Under the pieces are notes generated by a model that saw nothing but the letters and a program-made list of their open reading frames with translations, did not search any database and was not told the origin of the DNA. A stretch of 64,000 bases of DNA from Bacteroidales bacterium (GTDB taxonomy: Bacteria > Bacteroidota > Bacteroidia > Bacteroidales > Muribaculaceae). The stretch covers positions 40,026 through 104,025 of the forward strand of contig JAQXIE010000029.1 of NCBI GenBank assembly GCA_029007645.1, given 5' to 3'. Of the stretch, positions 33,456-42,336 are shown one piece after another; the first letter of the stretch is position 1; each line of letters begins with the position of its first letter. Made by a program: the position numbers and the translations under genes.

Positions 33456-34268
33456 ATGAGATTCTTAGATTTTATATTTGGTAAGAAGCAAGAAGGTGTT
33501 ACCCATACTTCCAATCAACAAGTGCAAAATGCAGGGAATAATAGTATCTCCCGCCCTTCTAGCTATAAAGATACTTCCTGTCCTCCAGATGCGGTTTTAG
33601 AACTTCTCGAAAAGGTTTGTGGGACAGAGGAGAAACCAACCCAAATTGAAAAACAAAAATTGCAAGACGGCTCTATCTATACTGGGCAAGCGCTGCTTCT
33701 GCAAAATGGCTTTTACTTACCTCACGGATATGGGAAAAAATACATTAGCCCTCAGATGGAAATGACAGCCCATTGGATCAATGGAAATGCCAATGGAATG
33801 TGCTATCTAAATATGCATAATGCCATGGTTACCGGTCATTTCGTTAATAGCCGCCCTGAGGGTTGGTGCCTTAGTGTGGAAGGGGGTGTCGGATTCGTTT
33901 TTGGTGTGTTCCATAATGACGATTGTATACTTTCTCTTGGAGAATCGGTCGTATGGCTTATTCGCACAATGGACATGGGGCTTAGGACAAGCTATAAAAA
34001 AGGACAGATCCTAGTTGGCGAAATCATAAATAATCAGGCTCGTGGTTTCCATTTCATGAATAATGGAGATTTGTACATAGGCACTGATGATTCTAAACTT
34101 TCCAAAACAGGATTCTTTTTCAAATTCTCAAAAGATGGCTATATCCAGATTGGTGAATTTAAGAATGGAATGCTTATTAATGAACTGCCTGGTGATGAAG
34201 TGGTATTTGCAAATGGAGGAGATGCTTCGTTATACAAACCATTGAACACAAGTAAAAAATATTTTTAA
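33456..34268 (+). CDS. MORN-repeat-like protein
   Basis: 270 residues. After a 90-residue polar start (MRFLDFIFGKKQEG), a beta-rich region repeats a MORN-like rhythm: DGSIYTGQALLLQNGFYLPHGYGKKY, GHFVNSRPEGWCLSVEGG, GEIINNQARGFHFMNNGDLYIG and GYIQIGEFKNGMLINELPG. MORN repeats form extended sheets and often act as lipid- or protein-binding scaffolds. No enzymatic domain is visible. Eight bases separate it from the preceding gene. Confidence 0.6.
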   Translation: MRFLDFIFGKKQEGVTHTSNQQVQNAGNNSISRPSSYKDTSCPPDAVLELLEKVCGTEEKPTQIEKQKLQDGSIYTGQALLLQNGFYLPHGYGKKYISPQMEMTAHWINGNANGMCYLNMHNAMVTGHFVNSRPEGWCLSVEGGVGFVFGVFHNDDCILSLGESVVWLIRTMDMGLRTSYKKGQILVGEIINNQARGFHFMNNGDLYIGTDDSKLSKTGFFFKFSKDGYIQIGEFKNGMLINELPGDEVVFANGGDASLYKPLNTSKKYF

Positions 34269-34278
34269 CTCTTTATTT

Positions 34279-34905
34279 ATGGGAACCAAATATTTCATTC
34301 TTGAAGTAAAGGGGGTCACAGATTCTAGATTCGGGAATTGTGCGGCTGTTAAAGCGAATCCAGTTCAAGAGATCAAGATGGGTGCCTTCTCATCTCAATC
34401 GGTTATTCCCTATGAATGTTCCGACACTGTAACATTCTTCTTCCCTGATAAAAAACTCATTCTTGAACCTATCCTCAGACTCGCACGTACTCAATCACCA
34501 TGGACACCTGATATGTCTCATTTCAAAAAAGAACGTATCTTTGATGAAAGTGCTCAAAAGAAAATAGAGATTTATAGACATCTTTCTTTTTTTGGAGCTA
34601 TGCTTTCTGCCGTAGGTGACTCTGAACCGGTAAGAGTCTCAAGAGAGAAACAGCATATCCTGTCGCAACAATATCAGAATTATATGCGACGCAACTATCA
34701 ATTCGATCCAATCGACCTTCAAGAATATATTGGCAGATTAAGAGATAATGATCCAAACTTTTTTGCTTGGTTGTTTGATGATAATAGTCTTCGAGGATAT
34801 TCAGAATGGGAACTTGACGAGGAATATCAAGATGCGTGGCAACACTTTTATTCCCGTTGTGACCCATATTTCAATGAGCAAGACGATGATGATGAAGGTC
34901 TTTAA
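34279..34905 (+). CDS. Hypothetical protein in helicase operon
   Basis: 208 residues, soluble, starting MGTKYFILEVKGVTDSRFGN, with an aromatic-rich acidic tail (YSRCDPYFNEQDDDDEGL). I see no known domain. It lies ten bases after the MORN-like gene and two bases before the DUF1848 gene, so it is probably a component of the same system. Confidence 0.6.
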   Translation: MGTKYFILEVKGVTDSRFGNCAAVKANPVQEIKMGAFSSQSVIPYECSDTVTFFFPDKKLILEPILRLARTQSPWTPDMSHFKKERIFDESAQKKIEIYRHLSFFGAMLSAVGDSEPVRVSREKQHILSQQYQNYMRRNYQFDPIDLQEYIGRLRDNDPNFFAWLFDDNSLRGYSEWELDEEYQDAWQHFYSRCDPYFNEQDDDDEGL

Positions 34906-34907
34906 TA

Positions 34908-35990
34908 ATGGCAAAGAAGCAAGCAGATAGATTCGTGACTCTCGATAATGGAGAAGTGGCTAAAGCCACGTTTCCTATTGTTGTGTCGGCAAGTAGAAGC
35001 ACCGACATACCGGCTTTCTATGCTGACTGGTTCTTCCACCGGCTAAAGAAAGGATATTCAGCATGGACTAACCCTTTTAATGGAGTCAAAAGCTATGTCG
35101 GGTATGACGATGTCAAGTTCATCGTTTTTTGGTCAAAGAATCCTCGACCGCTCATTGAACATCTGGATTATTTGATGTCTCGCGGCATTGGATGTTATAT
35201 TCAGTACACGCTTAATGACTATGAGAAGGAAGGATTGGAACGAGGTGTAAAACCGCTTCCTGAACGCATTGAGACCTTTAAGCTTCTTGTTGACAAACTC
35301 GGCAAAGGCTCAGTCGTATGGCGTTTCGACCCCCTTATTTTAACCGATAAGATCGATATGGATAAACTATTATCCAAAATCGAGAATATTGGCGACCAGT
35401 TAATGGGCTACACCGAAAAACTCGTTTTCAGTTTTGCCGACATCATTTCCTATCGTAAAGTTAAATTAAATCTTGAACGCAGTCATATCAATTACATTGA
35501 TTGGACTCCGGAACAAATGCTTGAATTTGCCAAGCGCCTTGTGGAACTCAATAAGAAAAAGGGCTGGAATTATTCCCTCGCCACATGCGGAGAATCCGCA
35601 AATCTTCCCGGTGTCGAACACAATCACTGCGTTGATGACCGACTGATTGTTCGGTTCGGCTCACACTCTCCAGAACTATTAAAATTCCTTGGCGCAGAAA
35701 TTATTGACACCGTTCATTCAGACAGTCTATTTGCCGATATTGAGTCGGTCGATATTCCTGAGGATGCGGTAGACATCGGTGATGGAAGATATATCGCAAT
35801 ACGCCAAAACAATCGAGACAAAGGTCAGCGTATTGCTTGTGGCTGCATGAAAAGCAAAGATATTGGTGAGTATAACACTTGCCCCCATCTTTGTGAGTAT
35901 TGCTATGCCAATTCAAGTAAGGAGATAGCCGTTAGAAACTGGCAACAGCATAAAGCCAATCCTCTCCAAGACACAATAACAGGGAAATAA
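34908..35990 (+). CDS. DUF1848-family Fe-S protein
   Basis: 360 residues. The N-terminal core has the DUF1848 signature IVVSASRSTDIPAFYADWFFHRLKKGY and KFIVFWSKNPRPLIEHLDYL, a TIM-barrel-like arrangement related to radical-SAM/photoproduct-lyase folds. Five cysteines cluster at the C-terminus (311, 313, 325, 329, 332: CGC, then CPHLCEYC), fit to hold an iron-sulfur cluster. Chemistry is not established for the family. The TAA is directly followed by the ATG of the helicase gene, so the two are tightly coupled. Confidence 0.8.
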   Translation: MAKKQADRFVTLDNGEVAKATFPIVVSASRSTDIPAFYADWFFHRLKKGYSAWTNPFNGVKSYVGYDDVKFIVFWSKNPRPLIEHLDYLMSRGIGCYIQYTLNDYEKEGLERGVKPLPERIETFKLLVDKLGKGSVVWRFDPLILTDKIDMDKLLSKIENIGDQLMGYTEKLVFSFADIISYRKVKLNLERSHINYIDWTPEQMLEFAKRLVELNKKKGWNYSLATCGESANLPGVEHNHCVDDRLIVRFGSHSPELLKFLGAEIIDTVHSDSLFADIESVDIPEDAVDIGDGRYIAIRQNNRDKGQRIACGCMKSKDIGEYNTCPHLCEYCYANSSKEIAVRNWQQHKANPLQDTITGK

Positions 35991-38900
35991 ATGTATTCCG
36001 ATTTAATATCAAAAAATTGCCCACTGACGATTGACGCTGTTATCGAAACGGCGAAATCTTTATTGCCATCCGGCCATAAGAGTTCCCCATGGACACACCC
36101 GGAAGTCAATCATGGGGTGAGTCTATTGAAGTCAGAGGATGGGTTGAATTGCTATATTGCCGCTTATGGTGAAAGTCACAAACGCAAAGTTTTCAGGGCA
36201 ATTGAGGATCTGCCCCTTGCAGAGTTAAAAGAGTCTATCGAAGTTGTTGACTGGGGATGTGGTCAAGGTCTCGCATCGGTATGCCTTGTTGAAAAGATGA
36301 GAGAACGTAATCTAATTCAGAACCTCAAACAGATTACGCTCATAGAACCATCTACTGCCGCTATAAATCGTGCCAAGTTAAACGTTTCATTAGCTGCCCC
36401 AGAAATTAAACTCATAACTCGGCAACTCGGGTTGCCACCGACAATACATCTTGATTTCGATTGTATATCAGAAATTGAGTTCAATAAACCAATTACAATA
36501 CATCTTTTTTCAAATATCCTCGACATCGAGACTATTGATTTGAAAAAACTTGCGGAGCTTATAACGTCTAATGGGTATAAGCATTATGTTTTGTGTATTG
36601 GTCCTGCAAACCGTCGTGAAGACCGTATAAATGCATTCTGTCGCAATTTTCAGCTTTCTCCATCTGCGTATTTTTCTAATTACAGGAATACAGAGTTTTT
36701 TACACGAACCGATTATAATAAATATACTTTCGGTTGCTTTATCCGAAGCTTCAAATATAGAGTTGATCAAGGCGAACAGATACTTACTCCATATCGATTT
36801 TATGCGCCAAAACAATTTTTTGCCGCATATAAATCTGATATGTCGACACTCGATGTATCAAAAATTGAAACCGCATTTGAAGTTCTTGCGCCTTTCGATA
36901 TCGGAGCCAGCGTTTACGATGATGTAAACCCAATTCTTGCTGTTCTTAACAATATTGTGGAGCGTGGTCTTCCGACAAAGGCAAGTCCTTGGCTGGAAAA
37001 TCTTTTGATGACAGTGTTAAATGCGGGAGTAAATGATGAGGAAGAAGCCCTGTATGGAGGTATAAGGTTCCTCCCGAATAAGGATTTAAGTCAGGAATCC
37101 GCTCAACTCGTTAAAGACATTCCCTTGGCTGTCGCTCGAATAGAGAAAACTTTACTTGAGGCATTACTGACAAAACACTTATCACTTGACAAGGATAGTT
37201 GGAATGTTTTGGTAAAGGAAGCCGACGTGCCATGCGCCGCTATGGCCCTGCACGAACTTGCTGAAATGCTTAATCATTTGGCTTCGGCTTCACAGGATTT
37301 TGCCGAAATGAACTTCCCGGAAGTAAAGCTTTCGGTAATCAATTCAAATTATACCGATTCAAGGCTTCATCCAGGAGCAAATGTGTATTCAAGTACCTGC
37401 AAACAACTCACTGACCAAACATTTGATATTGTAATTGATTTCTCACTCCATGAAAAAACCAATCCTCGTGAAGTAGAATTTTCTCAATTCAAAGCAAAAA
37501 ATAATTGTTACTTTAACGTTAGAGCCTCAGAGAGCATATATTCCGAACGCTATATCTACACATCAGATCGCATAGTATATAAGCCTCTTACAACGCTCAA
37601 TCATCAAGGTACACATGATAATATTGAAGATAATGTAGCACATCTTCGCTATTTCATTCAATTACTTTTCAGAAAAGAAAACTTTCGAGAAGGTCAGCTC
37701 CCGATTATTTCTCGCGCGTTGCAACTGAAGAGCGTAATTGGTCTTCTGCCGACCGGCGGCGGCAAGTCTCTCACATATCAGATTGCGGCAATGCTGCAAC
37801 CCGGAGTTACAATCATTATCGACCCACTCATGTCGCTGATGAAGGATCAATACGACGGACTTTTGAAAAATGGCATTGATTACTGCACGTTCATCAATTC
37901 AGCAGTGCAGAATAAGACTGAACGTGAGAATATGATGAAAGACTCCAAGCTATTGTTTGTTTTTCTTTCTCCAGAGCGTCTTGCTATTTTCAAATTCAGA
38001 GAAAGTCTTAGAGCGATGGCTGACAACCATGTCTATTTCTCTTACGGTATCATCGACGAGGTTCACTGCGTTTCAGAATGGGGGCATGATTTCCGTTTTA
38101 CCTATCTCCACTTGGGCAGGAACCTGTATAATTATGTTTTGCCAAAGCAAAGTAAAGATGAAACACGAAATCATGTTACACTCGTTGGATTAACGGCAAC
38201 CGCTTCTTTTGATGTATTAGCCGATGTTGAACGTGAGTTGTCAGGCAATAACGCGTTTCCCCTCGATCCGGAAGCAACTGTACGTTATGAGAATACGAAC
38301 CGACTGGAACTACAGTATCGAATCGTCAAAGTGGATGATGAGACAGCACATGATAAGTGGGATGTCTATTCCGCAAAGAATATGACATGTCCACAAATCG
38401 TTAAGGATGTTTTCTATTCTTCGCTTCAAGAATTGCAAAAACCTGAATCTATTGAGAATATTAAAAATCGGTTTATCGAACGAGAGAACATTGAACGATC
38501 TTCTGATTTTGCTCAAAGTATTCTCAATCGCGATATTCAAGTTGACGTGAATCCTGAATGGTACTCGGACCCGGGAGACACTTCTTCTGCTATAATATTC
38601 TGCCCTCACCGTAGAGGTACATTAGGCGTTCATAATGGTTCCCGCATTGGCATTGCTGGACAAATTAAAGACTCGTTGAACATTCAACATGTCAGCGAAT
38701 TTGTTGGTGGCGATGACCCAACGGCACAAGATGATTTTATTCAAAATCGTACGAATATCATGGTCGCTACCAAAGCGTTCGGTATGGGTATCGACAAGCC
38801 TCATGTAAGATTTACACTCAACGTAAATCACTCCGGTTCGCTTGAAGCATTCGTGCAAGAGGCAGGTCGCGCCGGGCGTGATAGAAAAATGGCACTTGCA

Positions 38901-40253
38901 GTCGTTCTTTACTCCGACCGTGTTTTTAACGAGCAGGACGTATTTACACGTCTCATTGAGCCGGTCAAAGTTGATTTCGGAGTTCATAAATTCTTCTATG
39001 ATGGCAACTTCCTTGGTGAAAAGACCGAATGGACCGTTATGGACTATCTGATGAACCATCAAATGACTATAACGGAAGAAACTGATGAAATTTCTCGTCA
39101 AAACAAGACCGTAACAGGTTTTCTTTCCAAACTTAATCAAGCAGCTGAGGGAGAAGCGGTTGTCTCCTATATTTCATACCGCTACCCGTCCCGAGACTCC
39201 GAAACCCTTGACGGCTATCTACGACAAGCTCAACTGAGAACAATTACTCAACAGCCCCGGAATCCAAAAGAAAATACCGCACAACTTAGAGACCTTAACC
39301 AAGAACAATATCAAGCAGCTTTGATGAAAGCCATCTATAGGATGTGTTGCATTGGCTTGATTGAGGATTTCACACAAGACTATATTAATCAAGAGTTCCG
39401 GATTGTCACGCGCAAAAAAACTGAGGGTTCTTATTATGAAGGGCTAAAACAGTTCTTTATGCGCTACTACAATGAGACTCGTGCCAATGCTCAAATTGCA
39501 TACTGCAAACAATATAATGGTTCTGAGATTGATAATTGCTTGTATTTCTTGACGCAATTTATTTATAAGAAAATTGCAGCTAAACGGAAACAAGCGATTC
39601 TTGACATTGAGCAATTTTGCGAAGAAGCTATATCGGGCACCCAAAGCTGGCTGGATACAAATGAAGAATTGAAAGATATATTGTATTACTACTTCAATTC
39701 TAAATATGCTCGCCACGAATATAAAGATGAAAACGGCAAAGATTTTTCATTAGTCGATGATACACAGTCCGGTAAAGAATGGTATTTTAATGGGCAATAT
39801 GCCGATAAAGACAGTTCTGCGGGTACTGATTTTGAAAAGTCCATATTGGCGAAATATATGTCAATTATCAACATGGATGGGACATCTTCACCTAAAGATA
39901 ATATTAAACATCTTCGCGGTGCAGTTCGTCTTATCCGACGCGGTATACTTTCGCCGAATCCCACTCTTAGCCTACTGAATGTATTCTGTCTGCTTTTCTT
40001 AAAAGCAGATGAGACATCAGGGTCGCTTAACAATGAAGTCGAAACTTCATTTATTGAAGCTTATGAAGAATTGCGAAATAATCTTTCGCAAGAACAACTA
40101 TCTAATTACTTCAATCAATATTTCGATGCCTTAGTTAAGTATAATGTTACTGACCAAGCACATATTGAAAACTTTGGACTACTTATTATGATGTGCGAGG
40201 CAGTCGGCCATGCTGAATGGGCACATAAATTCAAAGAACACTTCACTGCTTAA
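35991..40253 (+). CDS. Methyltransferase-like / RecQ-type helicase fusion, 1420 residues
   Basis: A very large protein. Residues about 80-230 look like a Rossmann methyltransferase (motif I VDWGCGQGLASV at 85-96, TLIEPSTAAINRA further on). A long middle region of about 330 residues is unassigned. A superfamily-2 helicase of RecQ type follows: Walker A LLPTGGGKSLT near 585-595, IIDEVHCVSEWGHDFR near 686-701, VGLTATA, and motif VI VQEAGRAGRDRK near 955. About 450 further residues form a C-terminal region without clear RQC zinc Cys. The fusion and its partners suggest DNA processing linked to modification or defence; that is inference. Confidence 0.85.
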   Translation: MYSDLISKNCPLTIDAVIETAKSLLPSGHKSSPWTHPEVNHGVSLLKSEDGLNCYIAAYGESHKRKVFRAIEDLPLAELKESIEVVDWGCGQGLASVCLVEKMRERNLIQNLKQITLIEPSTAAINRAKLNVSLAAPEIKLITRQLGLPPTIHLDFDCISEIEFNKPITIHLFSNILDIETIDLKKLAELITSNGYKHYVLCIGPANRREDRINAFCRNFQLSPSAYFSNYRNTEFFTRTDYNKYTFGCFIRSFKYRVDQGEQILTPYRFYAPKQFFAAYKSDMSTLDVSKIETAFEVLAPFDIGASVYDDVNPILAVLNNIVERGLPTKASPWLENLLMTVLNAGVNDEEEALYGGIRFLPNKDLSQESAQLVKDIPLAVARIEKTLLEALLTKHLSLDKDSWNVLVKEADVPCAAMALHELAEMLNHLASASQDFAEMNFPEVKLSVINSNYTDSRLHPGANVYSSTCKQLTDQTFDIVIDFSLHEKTNPREVEFSQFKAKNNCYFNVRASESIYSERYIYTSDRIVYKPLTTLNHQGTHDNIEDNVAHLRYFIQLLFRKENFREGQLPIISRALQLKSVIGLLPTGGGKSLTYQIAAMLQPGVTIIIDPLMSLMKDQYDGLLKNGIDYCTFINSAVQNKTERENMMKDSKLLFVFLSPERLAIFKFRESLRAMADNHVYFSYGIIDEVHCVSEWGHDFRFTYLHLGRNLYNYVLPKQSKDETRNHVTLVGLTATASFDVLADVERELSGNNAFPLDPEATVRYENTNRLELQYRIVKVDDETAHDKWDVYSAKNMTCPQIVKDVFYSSLQELQKPESIENIKNRFIERENIERSSDFAQSILNRDIQVDVNPEWYSDPGDTSSAIIFCPHRRGTLGVHNGSRIGIAGQIKDSLNIQHVSEFVGGDDPTAQDDFIQNRTNIMVATKAFGMGIDKPHVRFTLNVNHSGSLEAFVQEAGRAGRDRKMALAVVLYSDRVFNEQDVFTRLIEPVKVDFGVHKFFYDGNFLGEKTEWTVMDYLMNHQMTITEETDEISRQNKTVTGFLSKLNQAAEGEAVVSYISYRYPSRDSETLDGYLRQAQLRTITQQPRNPKENTAQLRDLNQEQYQAALMKAIYRMCCIGLIEDFTQDYINQEFRIVTRKKTEGSYYEGLKQFFMRYYNETRANAQIAYCKQYNGSEIDNCLYFLTQFIYKKIAAKRKQAILDIEQFCEEAISGTQSWLDTNEELKDILYYYFNSKYARHEYKDENGKDFSLVDDTQSGKEWYFNGQYADKDSSAGTDFEKSILAKYMSIINMDGTSSPKDNIKHLRGAVRLIRRGILSPNPTLSLLNVFCLLFLKADETSGSLNNEVETSFIEAYEELRNNLSQEQLSNYFNQYFDALVKYNVTDQAHIENFGLLIMMCEAVGHAEWAHKFKEHFTA

Positions 40254-40266
40254 AATATTTCCACAT

Positions 40267-41139
40267 ATGACTCCCCAAGAAATCCTCGCGAGTCTTTCAA
40301 GACTCGAATCAGAACTTAATGAAGTCGCTTCAGCAAGACTTCTTGTTGAGCAGACTGCCAACTCGTACAAAGAGGTACAAAAAGAACTACGTTCTTTTGT
40401 TGGCGAATTCCAGACTGTAACAAACTCCCTCAACACTGTTGCGAGAGCTTTCCAAGATGGTAAAGCATCTCTTGCATCTGAAGTTGCACATTCAATTGAA
40501 GTTCTTAAAGCTCAACTCGAAACTCTCAACAATTCGTTTTCCAACCAATGTAATTCGGTTGTTTCCCGATTTGTTGACTCTATAAACAATACATCGGACC
40601 AGCTTAAAGCGAAAACGGCAGACCTGACTTCGGATTATGCAACGAATAATGATACTTTCAAGGCAAGTATAAAAGAGCTCGCGACCCTATATGCCTCGTT
40701 GCTCAGGGCATCCGAATCGGTGTCATCTCTGAAAGCTGATATTTCCACTCTACAATCTCAACTCCAATCGTCTCAGAAAGAACAGAACGAGACTCTTGTA
40801 AAAATTGCAAGTGATCTTCAAGCATCGTCTGCATCACATACTACCATCTTGCAGCAAATTTCAAGTGATTTGAAATCCTCACAAGATGCTCAAGACGATG
40901 ACCTTGCCAACATAAAAACAACTCTGTATAATATCGGGAGTGCTCAATCACAGCAGAAATCTAATGAAGAACAAATCCATAATGGAGTTAAAAATCTTCG
41001 TTCCTATGTAGAATCTCGTCTAAACAACATTGACTCCAAGGCAGAAGAAATATCAAAGACTGTAAAAATGGCAAGGGCCATGGGTATAGTCAACATCATT
41101 GGGATCATCATATTGTTGATATTACTGTTCGTAAGATAG
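40267..41139 (+). CDS. Tail-anchored coiled-coil membrane protein
   Basis: 290 residues from the ATG 13 bases after the helicase stop. Nearly all of it is heptad-rich helix (ASLSRLESELNEVASARLLVEQ through LKADISTLQSQLQSSQKEQNE), closing with one transmembrane helix at the very C-terminus (IVNIIGIIILLILLFVR). A cytoplasmic coiled coil anchored by its tail is a plausible membrane sensor or effector for the helicase operon. Family not recognised. Ends with TAG. Confidence 0.7.
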   Translation: MTPQEILASLSRLESELNEVASARLLVEQTANSYKEVQKELRSFVGEFQTVTNSLNTVARAFQDGKASLASEVAHSIEVLKAQLETLNNSFSNQCNSVVSRFVDSINNTSDQLKAKTADLTSDYATNNDTFKASIKELATLYASLLRASESVSSLKADISTLQSQLQSSQKEQNETLVKIASDLQASSASHTTILQQISSDLKSSQDAQDDDLANIKTTLYNIGSAQSQQKSNEEQIHNGVKNLRSYVESRLNNIDSKAEEISKTVKMARAMGIVNIIGIIILLILLFVR

Positions 41140-41163
41140 AACTCGAATTACACACATCATGTT

Positions 41164-41195
41164 GTTAACCTTTCCCATACTGTCGTCATATAGGG
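41164..41195 (+). promoter_or_regulatory. ECF-type promoter motif, copy 5
   Basis: GTTAACC at 41164-41170, 15 bases, TCATATAGGG at 41186-41195, then TAAAT, 17 bases before the ATG at 41213. Confidence 0.6.
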
Positions 41196-41212
41196 TAAAT
41201 CAAACTCTGAAT

Positions 41213-41482
41213 ATGACAACAGTTTCTTTACAACATCTCACTAATATCGGCTCAATCGAAGCAGGATATGTAACTTTATATGGGGAATATGGGAAACGAT
41301 ATAACAATCGTGCTCTGAATATTCCGAGTTATGGTTGGGTGCCATGCTCTCGCAAACTTCAGTCGAATTTCACCACATCTCCTAATGAGTTGATGCTTGT
41401 CATCTCTGATCCGGATGATGATTATATTCCTGTAACTTCTGAAATTTGGGTAACTCGCTCAAATATCGTAAGATCATTTTAA
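41213..41482 (+). CDS. Small hypothetical protein under ECF-type motif
   Basis: 89 residues, MTTVSLQHLTNIGSIEAGYV ... EIWVTRSNIVRSF, with no signal peptide or membrane helix; beta-rich with NELMLVISDPDDDYIPV. A longer frame starts upstream, but the ECF-type motif at 41164-41195 ends 17 bases before this ATG and fixes the start. Not recognised. Confidence 0.55.
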   Translation: MTTVSLQHLTNIGSIEAGYVTLYGEYGKRYNNRALNIPSYGWVPCSRKLQSNFTTSPNELMLVISDPDDDYIPVTSEIWVTRSNIVRSF

Positions 41483-41556
41483 TCTCCAGGGTAAATATCA
41501 GATATAAAGACCATCTGGACATCGGAACAAACATATAGCCATAATAATCATATATC

Positions 41557-42273
41557 GTGTATACAATCACTGTAATCGTAATAGCATTGGGAGTTTTGAC
41601 GGCATTGACTTTGTTCATGTGTGGAGGTGCCTTCCCGGATCGAGTCAAAGCATGGTGGGATAACTCGACTTTAAAGAAATGGTCTCCGCTTCTGTTTTTC
41701 ATTATTCTAACGTCCTCCGTTATAATAGGAATTGCATGTGGCGTTCTTAAATGGATTACGTTGATTATTCCGGTTATGTATATTTTACCATTCTTCGTCG
41801 GAATGGCGCACGGTTTCTGGAACAACATGAAAGAACGGGGAAAAAAGCTGACCTATAAGAATGGGACAGATGCCAAAGAAATTGCAGTAAGATGTCTTAC
41901 TGAACTCGGCTGTCAACCTGAGATAAACAAAGATGGATCAGTTAGAGTGAGTTACCAAGGGGAGAATTTTCATTTTGAATTCGGCGGCAGATATGCCCGC
42001 ATTTGGAATCCGATGTGGGCATGGATAAAAGTCGATGACCCGGATATGCCGAAAATACGCGAGGCAGTCAATGCAGCCAATTTCAATTTCGGGCCTACAG
42101 TCGTTATGAGTGACCCCGATGAAGATGGAGATATTGGATTGCATAGTTGTCGTGATATTATGCTTCATCCTTCATGTCCAGACAATGTCCCGTTTATAAG
42201 GGCGGTGCTTGATTCCTTCTTTTACACAAAAGAAAATGTCCGCAGACATTTCCAGCATATAAACTCTCAATAG
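41557..42273 (+). CDS. Membrane protein of unknown function
   Basis: 238 residues from a GTG start (VYTITVIVIALGVLTALTLFM). Three hydrophobic segments cover the first 90 residues; the C-terminal 140 residues are soluble (AKEIAVRCLTELGCQPEINKDGSVRVSYQG), reminiscent of the YbjN-like chaperone fold, though I cannot confirm that. Ends with TAG. It precedes a soluble protein gene by 63 bases. Confidence 0.55.
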   Translation: MYTITVIVIALGVLTALTLFMCGGAFPDRVKAWWDNSTLKKWSPLLFFIILTSSVIIGIACGVLKWITLIIPVMYILPFFVGMAHGFWNNMKERGKKLTYKNGTDAKEIAVRCLTELGCQPEINKDGSVRVSYQGENFHFEFGGRYARIWNPMWAWIKVDDPDMPKIREAVNAANFNFGPTVVMSDPDEDGDIGLHSCRDIMLHPSCPDNVPFIRAVLDSFFYTKENVRRHFQHINSQ

Positions 42274-42336
42274 TAACAAGAAAAGAAGCCCCGTCGTCCG
42301 GTGGGTTTCAAAACAAGATCAGCAGAAGAATAAGTT

